NCBI RefSeq assembly: GCF_954871325.1
Contig: NC_088779.1
Coordinates: 17,300,846-17,364,845, forward strand
Length of the DNA: 64,000 bases
Direction: 5' to 3'
Source of the DNA: Gordionus sp. m RMFG-2023
Taxonomy: Eukaryota; Nematomorpha; Gordioida; Chordodea; Parachordodidae
The notes below the pieces were generated by a model. That model saw nothing but the letters and a program-made list of their open reading frames with translations, searched no databases and was not told the origin of the DNA. Shown piece after piece: positions 1 through 13,313 of this stretch. Position numbers and translations under genes: made by a program. The number at the start of each line of letters is the position of its first letter. Positions within the stretch are counted from its first letter, which is position 1.

Positions 1-199
1 TTTAATTCCCACATGGATATAAGAAAATTTTTACTAATATTTAAATTGATTTAGAAAATTTATGTAATTTGATTTAGAAATAACAAAATCCTCAAATGAC
101 GATGGTAATGGTATTCACTTTTATAATATCTTTTATTTAAATATTGCAATTAGAAATACAACCAACATACTCAGGGAAAACAAATGAGTTAGCTAAAAT

Positions 200-3100
200 A
201 AAATCATCAAATGATAATGGTATAATTCTAAATTATCATTTATAAGAGTTTAAAAATGATAATGAAAAATTGTTGGCTGTGAAAAATATTTGGGCACCTG
301 ACAAATGCTATAAATTTCCATTGTCTTTGGATAAAAGAAATTTAACATTTCAAACATCGTGGCTTAACAAATATAAGTGGCTTGCTTATTCAGCTAATGA
401 AAAGGGAGCTTTTTGTAAAGTGTGCGTCATTTTTTCACCAAGATATGCTGGACTCGGGTTACAAAAACTCAAAACATTGGTAAGTCAAGTATATATAAGA
501 TGGAAAGATGCTCTTAAAAATTTTAATTATCATCAACAAAATAAATTTTATCTCAATTCTTGTGAGATATCTGATGCTTTAAAAGCCATCTCTATGAATA
601 AAAAGATATCAATATCTAATGTATTGAATAAAAAAAAAATTGATATTGTTATAACCAACAGAGCCAGAATAATTATAATAATTGATGCAATCATTTGGCT
701 AGGGAGGCAGGGCTTAGCATTAAGATCTCATAGAGTATCAGCTGGCCCCTTAACACTTTCATCTTCTCATAATGAAGGGAATTTTAAGAAATTGCTGAAA
801 CTTTTGTGCAACAATACTGATAATTATATAAATCTTTTTGAAAGCTCGGTTAAAAATGCCACCTACCTTAGTCCATGCATTCAAAATGAAATTATATCCA
901 TATGCAATAAGTTTATATTGAAAGAAATTTCTACAAAAGTGATAGCATCACCATTTTTTAGTGTTCTGGCGGATGAGACATCGGATGTTGGTAACATAGA
1001 GCAATTATCCATAGCAATAAGGTTTATTGATATGGAATCAGGTCATTATAAAATGAAGGAACTCTTTGTTCAATTTATTGATTTACATGACACTAAATCA
1101 GAGACGATAGCCAAAGAAATTTTAGCATCCCTTCAAGATCTAGATTTAAATTTAAATCTAATGAGAGGCCAGGGATATGATGGAGCTCCCTCAATGAGTG
1201 GTCATGTTAAGGGAGTGCAGTCAAGAATTAGAGAGCTTTATAGCACCGCTTTATATGTTCACTGCAGCTCACATTGCCTAAATTTGATGATATCCGAGGC
1301 ATGTGAAATTCGAGACATCCGGAACAGTTTACGTAAAATTTGCTTAATTTGCTTAATTTAATTGGAATTTATTAGATTTTATTATGTATTAAAGATATCT
1401 TTTTATAATTTAATATATTTTTCAATTAGAAACAATATCGTCGGTTTGTGACTTTTTCACACCACCCAAAAAGAGACAGTTATTTATCCGAACATTTGAT
1501 GATATTGATTCAAATAATCCAAAAAAAAACTAAAACGATTTTGCCCAACTAGGTTTATCGAAAGACAACAATCAGTGAGACTCTTCATAGAATTATATGA
1601 AGTTATTTTTGCAGCACTCGAATCCTACGTATCCAGCAAAGAAAAGGATTCCTCAGATGCTGAATTTTACAGGCGATTACGAAGCCACAATTTTTAATAT
1701 CAATTCAATGTGTATATTTTTTATTTAATTATACTTATGATTTTAGCAAAATACTTCAAAAAATTAATTTGGATTTAAGAGAGGTTATGAATAGGGCAAA
1801 GGATATTGTTGAAATATTAACAAATATCAGAGAAAATGTGGATGAAAAATTTCATGATATTTACAAGAAAGTATAGGAGATCGCTAATTTGTTTAGGATT
1901 GAAATTTTTAAACCTAGAGTAGTTTCAAGACAGTCAAATCGCTTAAATATTGATGCCTCTTCGATCGAGGATTTTTATAAAATAAATATTTTTATTCCCC
2001 TTATTGACACATTTTTATTTCAATTAAAAGAAAGATTTATTAGTCATAATTTTATTTTAAAAAGTTTTTATTTTCTTCTGCCGGTTGAGTCTGAATTGTT
2101 GATTACACATGAAACGCGAGAGGATATTAAGAAAATCTCAGAGTTTTATTCTGGTGATTTATCAGGATCGTATGATAAGTTACTTTGTGATGTCGAATTT
2201 TGGTATGAAAATCTCTACAGAATAGAGTATTCTTTGAGACCTAAAAATGCTTTGCAGGCTCTTTCCATGTGTAATTGCACTTTAGATTCCCTGCCAAATA
2301 TCAAAACATTACTTTTTATTTTAGCTACTTTACCGATTAGTACCTGCGCCAATGAAAGGTCTTTTTCAACTTTGAAAAGGTTAAAAACCTATTTAAGAAA
2401 TAGCACCGGTGAAAACCGTTTAAATGGATTAGCCCTTTTAAATATTTATAAGGAGATTATTCTAGATAAAAATTTGATTCTAGATGAATTAGCCAAATCT
2501 CAGAGAAAAGTAGACCTCTCTTTATAAATTCAAATCTATGATTATCATATTTTCTTAGTCATAAAATTTTTATATGCTAAACTTAATTATAATGAATTCT
2601 TAGTCATAATATTTATGTATTTTTAATAAAAGTATTGCTTTTGCAATAAGAAATATTTATAGATTATTTTGTATTAATTATAATTGTTAAATTATATTTT
2701 TTTAAATACCGTAAGAATTACTTATATTTTATTGAATTATATATTTTTCAAATATAGTTATTTACAATAAATTTTTAATATAATAATCTACATAAAAATT
2801 TCTACATTTTGAAATTTATTTTATTGTATATTATCTTAAAATAAATGCATAGTTAAATAAAGAGATTTTATTTATACTAAAGTATTTTAATAATAAATAA
2901 AATCTATATCTAAAATTTAAAAAGAATTATTTTTAACACTCAATCAGGTATATTGAGTGATCTTAAAAAATGTAAGGTTCGGAGAGCAAATTTTTTTCTT
3001 TCTAAACTATATGGATTAATTTACAATTGACTAAACATAGATTAAATTTTTAGAATAATGTTTTCAGTGTTCAGTCGCTTATTAATCATAAATATAGCCA

Positions 3101-3265
3101 AAATTGTTACTAATATTTTTTTTATTCATGCTTGTTACTATAGTGATTAGACACTAATAAAGCACATAATATTGCCAATATTTAAAAGTAGAATTTGGGG
3201 GCTTCTCCCCCAAAAAAATTTTAAACCCCCCCCCCCCCCATGGATAAATCCTGGCTACGCCACTG
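200..3265 (+). mobile_element. hAT DNA transposon (copy 1), left end outside or lost
   Basis: This block holds a degenerate hAT transposase (270-2527), a non-coding AT-rich tail, and a right end reading CCTGGCTACGCCACTG at 3250-3265 next to a run of C. The reverse complement of that end, CAGTGGCGTAGCCAGG, is a terminal repeat seen on many hAT elements (family knowledge). I found no matching left end between 1 and 270, so the element starts before the window or lost its 5' end. The right border is inferred from the terminal motif only; no 8-bp duplication could be paired. The tail from 2530 to 3230 has no coding signal. Confidence 0.6.
270..2527 (+). pseudogene. hAT transposase, ZMYM/TTF-finger type, degenerate
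   Basis: Two long open segments (270-1361 and 1889-2527) and shorter in-between pieces follow the order of a hAT transposase. Near the start is a TTF-type finger region (WLNKYKWLAYS, then CKVC at about 417-428). Next come the RNase-H-fold motifs: VLADETSDV around 965-988 holds the first catalytic Asp, and GQGYDGAPSMSG near 1172-1205 the second. The pieces at 1430-1540 and 1550-1680 read like the SVCDFF and RFIERQQSV stretches of the family. The 3' part ends in a HATC dimerisation domain with CANERSFSTLKRLKTYLR near 2345-2400; its Glu is the third catalytic residue. A stop (TAG at 1874-1876) and frame changes break it, so it is not active. Some gaps could be introns, since related animal copies are spliced. 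Confidence 0.8.
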
Positions 3266-3299
3266 GATATTATTAAATTTATAAATACCTAATTTATTT

Positions 3300-3390
3300 A
3301 ATTAAATTTATATTTATAAAAATTGGTGGGGGGGGGGGGTTATTATGAGAGATTAGTTCAACCCAAAACCCCTTCCCAGTCTACGCCACG
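3300..3390. repeat. Second hAT-type end with G-run
   Basis: A 12-base G run near 3327-3340 is followed by a CTACGCCAC motif ending at 3389. This resembles the end of copy 1 at 3265 and may be the right end of another, mostly lost hAT copy. The matching left end was not found. Confidence 0.3.
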
Positions 3391-4029
3391 GTATATGGAT
3401 TAATAAATGTTTGGTTGATAAATATTTTGAAATGGTTCTTTGGAAAAGTGAATTACAATATAGATAAAATTAATAATTATAATGACAGTGATCCCAAATC
3501 TCATTATGTTGACATGGATATTGTTAATTAGGCATATATTTAATGAGATTCATAGAAAATGATTAACAAAAATTAAGATATTGTAGTTATGAATAAAGAA
3601 ATAGATTTAAGGATATATTAAACGGAATGGAACATTGGCGTACGCAGCTGGGGGGGGGGGGGTAGGTGGACAAATCCCCCCCCCCCCCCCCCCAAAGCCA
3701 AAAAATGCAAATGCCGGATATATTTTTCAAAAATATTATTGTTCATATTAATTTATATTTGTTAATATTTATTCGTATCTCATATTAAATATATATTTTA
3801 TTACATTTATTATCACATTCATACGTTATTTTATCAATTAATTTCGATTTCAAGTTTTCCGGCGTAATATTTACTTATTATTTTCAAATTTTTAGTGGCG
3901 TAATATTTATCTACCATTTTCAAATTTCTATTCAAATAATAATTATTTCTGAAACTTCTGGTCCAACAGGGGAAAGGAAATTGCAACCTTGTCCAACGAG
4001 ATAGAGCCTCTTCCATCAAGCACTAACAG

Positions 4030-4740
4030 CTATTAAGGAGTTAGAAGAGCCAATTATTTGCTATTACTGAAATATTACAATGGCCTGAAAGAAATATTTC
4101 CTCAGAAGCAAGAAAATTATTGGATTCAATGCTTATTCCAAATTTTATTTCTCATTAGAATGTATCATTTAATTATACAACTATTTTAAGTATTACTTTT
4201 CAAAAACATGACAATGATTTGATTAAGAAGATGAGAACAGCGAAGAGCATTTTATCAGAACTCAAGGAAATTAGGGCTAATGTTGTTGAAGAATTTCATA
4301 TTTTATATTATATTGTTGAGTCAAAAGCAGATATATTACGTGTTTAATACTTGTCTCCCTCGACTTGTAGCAAGGCAAGCTCATCGTTAAAACATTAATA
4401 TAGGATCTTATCTTAGATGCAGATACATTTATAACCCAAATAAATGAATTTTTAATTCATCATGCAGCACTTACATCTGCAAATATTACTTCCACCAAAA
4501 GCCTTCCCAACCTTTTTCAGATGGTGATAGAAAAAAAATATTTGTTAGATTTTTATTATGAAGATGTTAAAGTATCTTATGATGCCTTACTAGCTGAATA
4601 ACTATGTTTATAAGATTTACTATAGTTGATATAGTCCCAAAAAATGCTATGGATGCTCTGCATTATTTCAAACACATTTTAGATTACCAATGTATTAAAA
4701 GGGTTTATAAACTCTTACCATTAGTAAACTAATAAGAGAA
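4030..4740 (+). pseudogene. Decayed hAT transposase fragment
   Basis: Translated pieces resemble the middle and C-terminal part of a hAT transposase: a stretch reading RKLLDSMLIPNF, then LIKKMRTAKSILSELKEIR, then CLPRLVARQAHR, which parallels KPRVVSRQSNR in copy 1 at about 1909-1940. Many stops and frame changes interrupt it. The HATC tail is largely unrecognisable and the N-terminal finger is missing. It is older than copy 1. Confidence 0.6.
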
Positions 4741-4764
4741 CACTCTCTTTTTTAAGAAGAATAA

Positions 4765-5160
4765 CAGAGGCCTGCAGAAGTACCATTTGAAGGGCACGGC
4801 CCAGATTTTATTTAAAGATTTGGCCCGGCCTGGGTTTTTTTTAAAAAATTTTCAGGCCCGGCCCAGCTTTTTTAAAACAAATTTTTAGGCCCAGCTCGGC
4901 TTTTTTTTTTAAATTTTTAGGCTCGGCCGGCTTTTTTTAAAATAAAATTTTCAGGCCCGGCCCGGATTTTTTTAAAATAAATTATATTTATTTTTGAATT
5001 TTATAGCTAATAATAACGATTTCAAATATAGGCTGTTTTAAAAAATACAGCCCGGCCTGGGTGTTTTTTTTAAAATAATTCAGGCCCGGCTAAGTTGTTT
5101 GGGTATATTTAAAAAAATTAAAATACTGTCCGGCCCAGGGGCCGAGCCTGCTGGTCTCTG
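4765..5160. mobile_element. hAT-like MITE, GGCCCGGCC-rich
   Basis: The ends CAGAGGCCTGCAG (4765) and CTGCTGGTCTCTG (5160) are imperfect inverted repeats. The interior repeats short blocks of GGCCCGGCC separated by T and A runs. No coding. It is nested in hAT copy 2. It belongs to a dispersed group seen again at 26455, 34130, 38951, 41975, 60202 and 61074. The flanks show no clean 8-bp duplication. Confidence 0.55.
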
Positions 5161-5564
5161 AAAAACATACCAAGAAGTACAATGTGTGAAAGTAATATGA
5201 AATGTTTGGATCTTTTGAATATTCATAGGCATTTGACGACAAGCAAGTATGAGATAATTGAAAAATTAGCTCAATCCAACGAAGATTAAATTTTAAATTA
5301 AAATATAACATACAAAATACAATTATTCCTAAGAAACATTTTGTTTAAAGGCTCAAAAAATTCAAATTTCTATTTTGTGTCATTTAAGTGATTATTTACA
5401 TATAATTTTTTTATAATTTACATTAATTTAATGTGTGTTAGGAATAGTTATTAGTCCTAATAAATTTATGCTAGATAATTTTAAAAAACAATAATATTTC
5501 TTAAAAAAATTTATTATCCCCCCCCCCCCCAGACCAAATTCCTGCGTACGCGCCTGGAATGGAA

Positions 5565-6059
5565 TGTAAATAACTAATCTGAAATATAAATGTAAACATC
5601 AATGTATTATTATTAAAAATTTTGGAAATTGGTTTAATGAAAATTAATTATTAGAAATTTAATAAGTAAATTAATTTTCATGTATATTAATAAGTTTTGA
5701 AAAAAAAAATATATAAGATTTTGAAAAAACAATATATAAGATTTTGAAAAAAAATTTATATAAGAATTTTAAATATTTATATACTAATTGAATTATGATT
5801 GATTATAAGATATGAATTAAGTGGATGAAATAATTTTTTTTATTTTAAATAATTAAATTAAAAAATATTTATAATTTAGATATTCCTAACTAGGATAAAA
5901 AATAACGGAAAAGCAACATATCACTGTATAACTATGGGTTTATATAATAAATATTATTCCTAAGAGGGTGGCTAAAAAAGGAACTATAAAAAAAGTAACT
6001 AAATATAATAATTTTAAAAAAATTTGTGGTCATTCAATTAAGGAGTGGATGCTTAAAAA
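5565..6059. other. AT-rich spacer with short tandem repeat
   Basis: No gene seen. Around 5695-5766 a unit of about 28 bp (TATATAAGATTTTGAAAAAA with variations) is repeated three times. The remainder is low-complexity AT-rich DNA. Confidence 0.5.
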
Positions 6060-6700
6060 AATAGATCCTAAAAAGATCCTCTGTCATAGATAAAACCTCT
6101 CATTTGGATCTCCGATACCTACAATTAATTTTTCCCGAGGCTTTTAAATAATTGGAAAGCTTTATCCATAACGATCTCTTAGGTATTGGTGACTATCGGC
6201 ATGTTGAATGGAAATATTTGTAATGTAGTGGGCGATGCCCACATATTGTCTATTATATTACTACTGTAAGCACATTTAGATTTACTGTGTTATAGCCTGG
6301 ACGGAGTGCGTTATAGATTTTAGATATACTGCCGAGAAGAGCATCGCAAGGTTGAAGTGGGGTATTGTCTCTAGCCATTCACCAGTTTTGGCTTTAATAA
6401 CAATTAAGTTGGGATTGACTTCATGGTGGCTATTCATAATTTGATAATCAACGGAACAGGCAACAAGAATCCCAGTTTTTTGTGTGTGGGAGGTTGGTAG
6501 GATATGGAGTTGGTAATTTGTGTCCCATGTTTCAAGGACTAAGGTTAGGACGTCGTCTGGGATGAGCGGTTAGAGATTGAAAAATTCATAGGGGGGAAAG
6601 ATTAGATGAAGTGAAGACCATAGATAGGCAGAGCGGTGATTGGATGCCAATTATTTCGGATTTATATGGGAAAATAACTTGTAGCAGGCGGAAGTCGAGA
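6060..6700 (-). repeat. Dispersed repeat family X, copy 1
   Basis: Richer in GC than its surroundings and, read on the minus strand, similar to 53100-53600 on the plus strand. Shared landmarks are an ATCTAATCTTTCC-like motif and a translated pattern of His, then IxIKxKTG, then LExI. In one minus frame I read GILVACSVDYQIM and LIVIKAKTGEWLETIPHF. The reading is broken. I do not recognise the family; it could be part of the LINE-like element whose 3' ends lie at 9420, 11190 and 58074, but nothing here proves that. Confidence 0.45.
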
Positions 6701-7589
6701 ATCTTAAGTTAAGAAGCGATTCCAATAGACCTTAAATTTTAAGTTGAGGCCTGAATATCCTCATTTTTTAAAATGGGTGAGAATTTCATAGCATATAGAA
6801 TTTTAAGGATCTTGAGGATGTTGTTTAGTAGGAAAAGGTTTGGTGAATAGGAAGTAACTTTAATTGAGATGTTGGGGTGTTGAGGGAATTAGTTAAAAAG
6901 ATGTCATAGGCCCTCTTTCTCCCTAAAAATAATAATTTTTAAAATATTAAATATTGACTTATGAAACTTCTTTTCCCTTCAATTATACCATTTAAAAATT
7001 AAAAACAAATATAATAATTAAAAATTTATTGAATTGTAGTAACAATATGAAAATTGATATTGGATTATTGGATTGATAAGAGTAATTATAATGGATGGCA
7101 AAGCAAATATTAAAGATTATATTTGGAAACTGGTGTAAAAAAAGAATGTGGAAAATATAAATATTGTTTGACATTAAATATAATAGTCTTATGATAAATA
7201 TAAGTGTATATTATATATTATATTCCTATAAAAAATATAAATATCAGTGATTATAAAAATAATATATTGGGAAAAATTTAAATACCAGTGAATATTAATT
7301 ATAATGAAATTGTGATAAATATAATATAAAAATGATTGAGAAATAGTTGCATTACACTACACTGATGCATTTAATTACAAAATTTTTTATGAATATAGCA
7401 AATAAAATGAGGATTCTGATATATTAAATATGACCAAAGAAGAATGATTGGAATCAGTAGCATGATAAAAAGATATTACCACTTTGTTAATACTATGAAG
7501 ACGAATAGAGATAATCGATGAGGATTAATATGAGATCACTTTAAAAATACAATGATGAAGATTATGAGACGACCTCAAAGATATGAACA
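6701..7589. other. AT-rich spacer, no gene seen
   Basis: Short open frames in this stretch have the composition of random AT-rich sequence. I see no splice-supported exon. Confidence 0.4.
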
Positions 7590-7960
7590 AGACTATGGAT
7601 TTAAATTTTAAAAGAGGGGGATTGTAATACGTTAGGATGTGATTCATCAATCCCATCATGATTTTATATATGATGCGAAGATCTATAAGATTTGCTGTGT
7701 TCATTTTCATGTATAAATGTTAAGATCATATGTAATGCTTTATAATATAATAAAGAGTGTCTTAATTAATTGATGGTTATAATATTATGAGATGACTATA
7801 TTGCAAAATAGAATAAGTCTTATAAGATACATAAACTTTTTCAGATATGTCTTATAAAAATAATCTTATTATATATTTATAACATCGTTCTTTTTGACTG
7901 GTCGCTGAAATTCTTGATTGGAAAGAAGATCAAAAACTAATATAGGGCTTATTATTGACA
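7590..7960 (+). mobile_element. Possible LTR retrotransposon fossil (3' end)
   Basis: A purine tract (AAAAGAGGGGG, near 7607-7620) is directly followed by TTGTAATACG. This is the layout of a polypurine tract and the start of a 3' LTR. An AATAAAGAG signal near 7750 would suit the R region. The left neighbour is too decayed to assign. No partner LTR was found, so this is a weak call, and if correct it is an old, broken remnant. Confidence 0.25.
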
Positions 7961-9419
7961 GAAAATGATGATTAACTGTAAACTACTTCATCGAGGTTAT
8001 CAGATCATAATGACACATTGTTTAAGCTTTTGTGAACAAGATAATATATAGATTTTTTAAGAGTTTATTGATAAATATTGTAAACGAGCACATAGCACAT
8101 CGGAATGACGGTGAATTAGAATTTATTTCCTTACACTCAAACTTTAAATTGATACCCATATCAAAATTTTATTTTTACACTCCCTCCCATCACCATCCAT
8201 ATCAATATCAAGTTCAACCAATTAAGGCCAAGAGTGTACACTTTCAGTCAAAAGATAGTTAAATTAGCCTCTACCTATATGAATATTTTGTGTGATTAGA
8301 AATATTACTGATCCCTCATCAAGATACGTCCATTAAGGGGGAGGAGGGGGGTTGGCCTCCTGTGGATTGATCTTTTGATTAGCAATTGATTGATACATTA
8401 AACGTATCTATTTATACAAAAAAGACCACTTTGTAGATAAATATAACAATAAAATTTACACGTGAGTGAAAGCTAAGCTGCTGTGAGAGCATAGCACTAA
8501 GCTGCTGCGACAAATGCTCCGTTGGTAATTAGTCGCGAATTTAATTCCAACTTCGGGTACTATAGCACGTCTTCACTAAATGTGTATTGGTATAATAATA
8601 TCCATGTATATGAATATTCCTATAAAAAAATACTAAATATGATTGATATCTATTGGCGATTTATATATACCAGTTTTTAATCATCTGTCATATCATTGAA
8701 GTAATAGCTTATTATCTATGACACTAATTAAAATAAATAAAAAAGAAGACTGCCTCAGAAGGAAACTTCTGTGTTAATATAGGATTTATTCTTTCGGTTA
8801 TCCATTTTATGAAATAAAATAACATCATCGCATATTTCCTTTTATTTTATATTTACAAAGGACATTATAATTTAGCAGGAGGAATAGGCACAGGTCAGTA
8901 AGCAGGAAGTTTCAGTTGAGGGGAGTCTACAGTTGAGATAGTATATTTTTAGGGGCTTATTTTTCCATAATTTTGAGGTCATGCTTTGGAGCTGAATAAT
9001 TTTCGAGTGGGTAGTCAACCCCTCCTTGTGGCTATAGGGCCGAGTACGCGCCATTTGTTTCCATATAAATTTCAGGGGATAAGGATTTCACACTCTACAC
9101 CACCTACTCACGAGGATAAAAATCACGCACCGCTTGGTTGAATTTAATTAATATATTCACTCATGCTCATCATATGCAATCTAATAAATTTTTTCCTTTC
9201 ATATGTTTTTTATTTAAATAAATATATTGTATTATAAAAAAAGGAAAAGCATATAATTATTTTTTTGAAGACAAAATTAATTAAGATGATAAATATAAAA
9301 TTATAAAAAGAGGAAAAAAATTCAAATTGATGTATAAAAATGAAGATAGTAAAGAGAAACTAGGAAGGAGAAGGAAATAAGTTAAGGAGGCATGGAAAAT
9401 TATTCGATGAAAGAAATAA
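7961..9419. other. Spacer, no gene seen
   Basis: Mostly AT-rich. A stretch near 8330-8355 has G-rich runs like those near hAT ends, and 8470-8510 has a short direct repeat (CTAAGCTGCTG twice). The longest open frame (8872-9054, minus) has no recognisable domain. Confidence 0.4.
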
Positions 9420-9670
9420 AACTAAGGTAGTTAGAACGAATAATAGCGGTAGCAAGCCTTTGCCGTAAAAAATAATAATTTATTAGGCTGATCAGTCTTT
9501 TCACAAATCTGTCTCACTAATTCTTTTATAAAGCATTGCGCTTTATTGCCGAGAGTGGTAAGAATAGAGCAGGCAATATCGATGGAGCTGTATTTGAGAT
9601 TTTACAAGTTTCTGCAAAGGCGAGTTCACAGACGTTGTGGTTGGATGATGATTCTAGATAAATGCAGATG
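9420..9670 (-). pseudogene. LINE-like element, C-terminal fragment
   Basis: On the minus strand a piece reads ILTTLGNKAQCFIKELVRQI followed by a KLLFFTAKACYRYYS-like tail. It aligns by eye with the end of the open frame at 58074-58781 (STTLGTFGKLALAFFKNLG, then FFLRQRLSIAIHKANYIS). Only the last part of the domain remains and it is broken. Confidence 0.5.
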
Positions 9671-11189
9671 AAATCTCAAACCAGAAGCTGACCTCTTGAC
9701 TAAGGAATTTGGGCCATTGTCTAGACATTTCCCATCAGTTTTATATATGTAAGCGGTTAAGATATCAATTGGGATCTTTTTTAATCGACTAGAAAATTAT
9801 TTACAGCACAGAATTTAATAATTTCTTTTTTTTAAAAAAAGATATTTAATTAAAACATTAAAAAAGTAAAGAAGAAGTAATCTATGAGTTCCACGTTAGA
9901 AAAAAAGATGATAAGAAGATACTTTTATGAAGAAACCCTTGATATTTAAACCCATATATGAAATCGTGAAAAATGATCCATTTTTTAATTTTCACTTAAC
10001 AAATTATGTATTGGAAACAAAAACTTAGTATATTATATTTATTAAAATCGCGAGATCTAAAAATCGTAAATATTCGGAAAAAAAATTGGCAATCATGAGA
10101 ATTTTGTAAGTCCATTGAACGATCGCGGAATCCCAGAATGTATTCTTAAATAGCGGAAGTCCATAATGTCTTGTTAAAAAAATCAATATTTTTAATTTAT
10201 TTAATATTTAAATTTTAGTGTCACTAATAACACGGGCAGTTAGAACAAATTAGGATAGGTTGGAACACAAACTTGGATAAATTGGAATACCTAAATGTTT
10301 AGTTTCAAATTATTTTACACAGATTTTATTGATTTAATAGAATATTATGAATTATATTTATGCTAAATGTTGTCTACATGATCTGATTGTAAATCTTATG
10401 GGGTAATGATATTGGTAGTGGTTCGCTGTTTAATATAATTTTATTATATTATTTTTTTGAAATGTCTATACTAACCTTACCCCAGTGACCATTTTAACCT
10501 TAACCATACTTGACCTGATCTAAGCTCTAGCTTAGTTAGTCCAAAAGATGATTAAAATGGAGATATTTTTTTTAGATTATATGCGCTACCCTTTGAAATA
10601 AATCATATTTTTCTAATTATTTTGTATATAATCTTATATTATTAGATTAAGGAAATATAATTAGTAATTATCATTCATTATAATATCTAAAAAATAGGTA
10701 ATATTACATAAATACACTGATATTATATCTAAAAAGAAAATATGGCAATAATATAATAAAAATATATATATCAAAAAGAATTACTTAATAAAAAAAAGGA
10801 AAACAATATTTTAAGTTAAGTCGGAAGGACTTAATGATCCATAAGATTGAGATGCAGTTTTATCTATAAATTTTAATTGATATTATTTGTCATAAATAGT
10901 ATCTCTTGTATGGGTAGCAAGTTATTTTTCGTAATGTTTCCCAATTGCCTAATAGTTTTAAAGCTTGAGGTCTGAGTGAATAATTAGTTTCGGATACAAT
11001 TAATATTACTTTATTATAAAATATATATGAAAGGATATAAGAACTTAATTAATAGGAAGTATTTAATTAATCTATACCTGCAGCTGAAGAATTAGTGAGA
11101 ATAAGTTGTGTATATAGATGGCCATTGAATTCATCAATAATTTCATTATCATAATCATATTTAGCATCACAATTTGATATTAACCATCA
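9671..11189. other. AT-rich spacer, no gene seen
   Basis: No exon, tandem array or element end could be supported in this stretch. Confidence 0.4.
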
Positions 11190-11371
11190 TTTGCTCCACC
11201 TTACCTACATATGGTGATTTGACTAAAAACTTATTTAAAAACGTTGGCCGCCTAATCAGAAAAAATTCTGGGAAGCCTTGCGAAGGTTTTTACTTAAGGC
11301 AGAGGATCGCAATAGCCATTCTTAAGGCTAATTATGTTTGTTTTATCAATTCGATCTCTCCTGATGATTAG
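11190..11371 (+). pseudogene. LINE-like element, C-terminal fragment
   Basis: The reading GDLTKNLFKNVGRL, then GFYLRQRIAIAILKANYVCF, then a stop at 11369-11371, matches the end of the frame at 58074-58781 (FFKNLGSQ, then GFFLRQRLSIAIHKANYISF). It is the extreme 3' end of the coding region, the usual result of 5' truncation during LINE insertion, and is open over about 60 codons. Confidence 0.55.
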
Positions 11372-13311
11372 GTGAAGGAGGTTTTGAATAATTTTGCTGC
11401 TTTCGCTTTTATTTATTCTGTATTTTACATTATTTTATGGTCTATGACTCAATATTGTCCTTTTGTCATTATTATTTTTTTTTTCGTAATCGTTTACTAA
11501 TTATACTAATTATATATTTTTCATTTTATAAATTATACAATTATAAATTAATTACATGATTTTATATTGCATCAATTTTAATATGTATATAATAATCCGC
11601 GTAAGAATTATCTTTTTTCCTTTCTTATCTCCAATTCGTCCTCCTTTATATATCATCTAAAATAAAATACAATGTTAATCATTTTAAGTTAGTGTCTTTT
11701 AAATTCCAATTAATATATTTTTTGGAAATAATAAATATAACAAATCTTATTTTCTTATTCGAGTTATTTTAAATATGTATCAAAGATTTATATTTATTAT
11801 TGGCTTAAATAAAATTAAATATAATTATTAAATATATCCAGTAATTTAATTTTATTAGCGTTTATATTATAATACCTCATTTTAGCTAAACTAAATTAGT
11901 TACGAATTTAGTGAACTAAAAAATTTGATTGTCCAAGCATGCCAAACTAATTTAGAATTTTGCATCCAATAATTTTTCTTAAAAAGTAGAACCATATTTA
12001 TATCCCGCTATTGCTTTAATATAATAAATTATTATTTTAAAAAATTGCAACCACATTTATATCTTCCTATTGGGGGGAGAAGGCGAAAATCAATCCAGCC
12101 ATTTTTCATGGAAGATATTTTTACTAGTATTTATATAATTATATTTGGTTTAATGTCATAATATCTTTACAGGATATATTGAATATAAAATGCACTACTA
12201 AATCTAATGGAAACATTAATAAAAATATGAAAATGTCTCCGGTTATAAAATTCATTAAATTGAGAATTATACTTTTTGTTATTTTAATAGATAGCACTTC
12301 AGTTTTTTTTATCCTATCAGTATTTTTCATCCAATTTATCAACAAATATTGATGACTTCCTAATCTTCTATTTTAAAATTTATCATTTAATTATTGATAT
12401 TGTAAAATATATAGCTGTCCTGTTAATTGAATTATCTAATTAAATACAGTGATCCCTAACTAACTGCCTAAGCTATTACAAATTATCGACCCCTCTTTTT
12501 TACTGACACATTGGGAATGCAGGCATGATTAAAAATTTAACATTAATTCTTGACCTAAAATACTCTATAGTGATATAGATATTTATTTTTTATAAAACTT
12601 TTATTCTGAATATTTTTTTTCCAGTTTTTAATTATTACAATTTTATTTTGCAACTATTTAGTTCATTTTTTTTATTAATATCAAATTCTAATTTACAGTA
12701 ATTATTAAATATAAATTAAGTTTATTATAAGACTTTTCTAAATAAAAAAAAAGTGTTTAGACGTGTTTTTAATTAAACCAGGTGGTTAAATTTTTAATAT
12801 AAAAAATAAAGATAAAATTTGTGTTCCAACAATTAAGAACAAAATTCTTGATTTGATTTTAACAACGTTAAAATTGCCGTACGGAATTTATAATAAAAAA
12901 TTGATGCTTAAAATTGAATATTCAAATGCCACTCTCATGAAAAATATAAATATGATTCGAAAATTTTAATATACTTTTTTCAAATAAAAAAAATCAAATT
13001 GATTATATTTTGTAAAAAATTATTGGCAATGAAGTTAAAAATTAAAAATTTAAAAGAGGAACATATATATTTAATACTTAACAATAATTTTGAATGAATC
13101 TTGTGAAAAATAAACTTGATTCTAAAACTTTGGGAAAAATTCACATTAAAAAAAAAATTGAGAGAAAAAAAAATAAGAATAAAAAACTGAAAAAAGTCTC
13201 GAGAATAAAGATTTGAGAATACCTGGAAAAATTAAAATGAACATTATTTTAAGCTTTTACATAATTATTTTATTTATTTTTAAATGAAGAATAAAAAAGA
13301 ATCGCGACAAG
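11372..13311. other. AT-rich spacer, no gene seen
   Basis: Very AT-rich with long T and A runs. No domain or splice-supported exon was recognised. The short open frame at 12139-12345 looks like chance. Confidence 0.45.
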
Positions 13312-13313
13312 TA

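Larger units (their letters stand above)
3633..5556. mobile_element. hAT transposon (copy 2) with 8-bp target duplication
   Basis: The element starts CATTGGCGTACGCAG (3633) and ends CTGCGTACGCGCCTG (5556); the ends are imperfect inverted repeats, each followed inside by a poly-G or poly-C run. It is flanked by a perfect 8-bp direct repeat GAATGGAA (3625-3632 and 5557-5564), the duplication length typical of hAT. Inside lie a decayed transposase fragment (about 4030-4740) and a nested MITE of another hAT family (4765-5160). At 1.9 kb it is shorter than an autonomous hAT. Confidence 0.8.

Noticed and set aside
8460-8520. tRNA-like fold with CTAAGCTGCTG repeats
   Set aside because: I could not find a cloverleaf with a conserved T-loop; it is just a short direct repeat.
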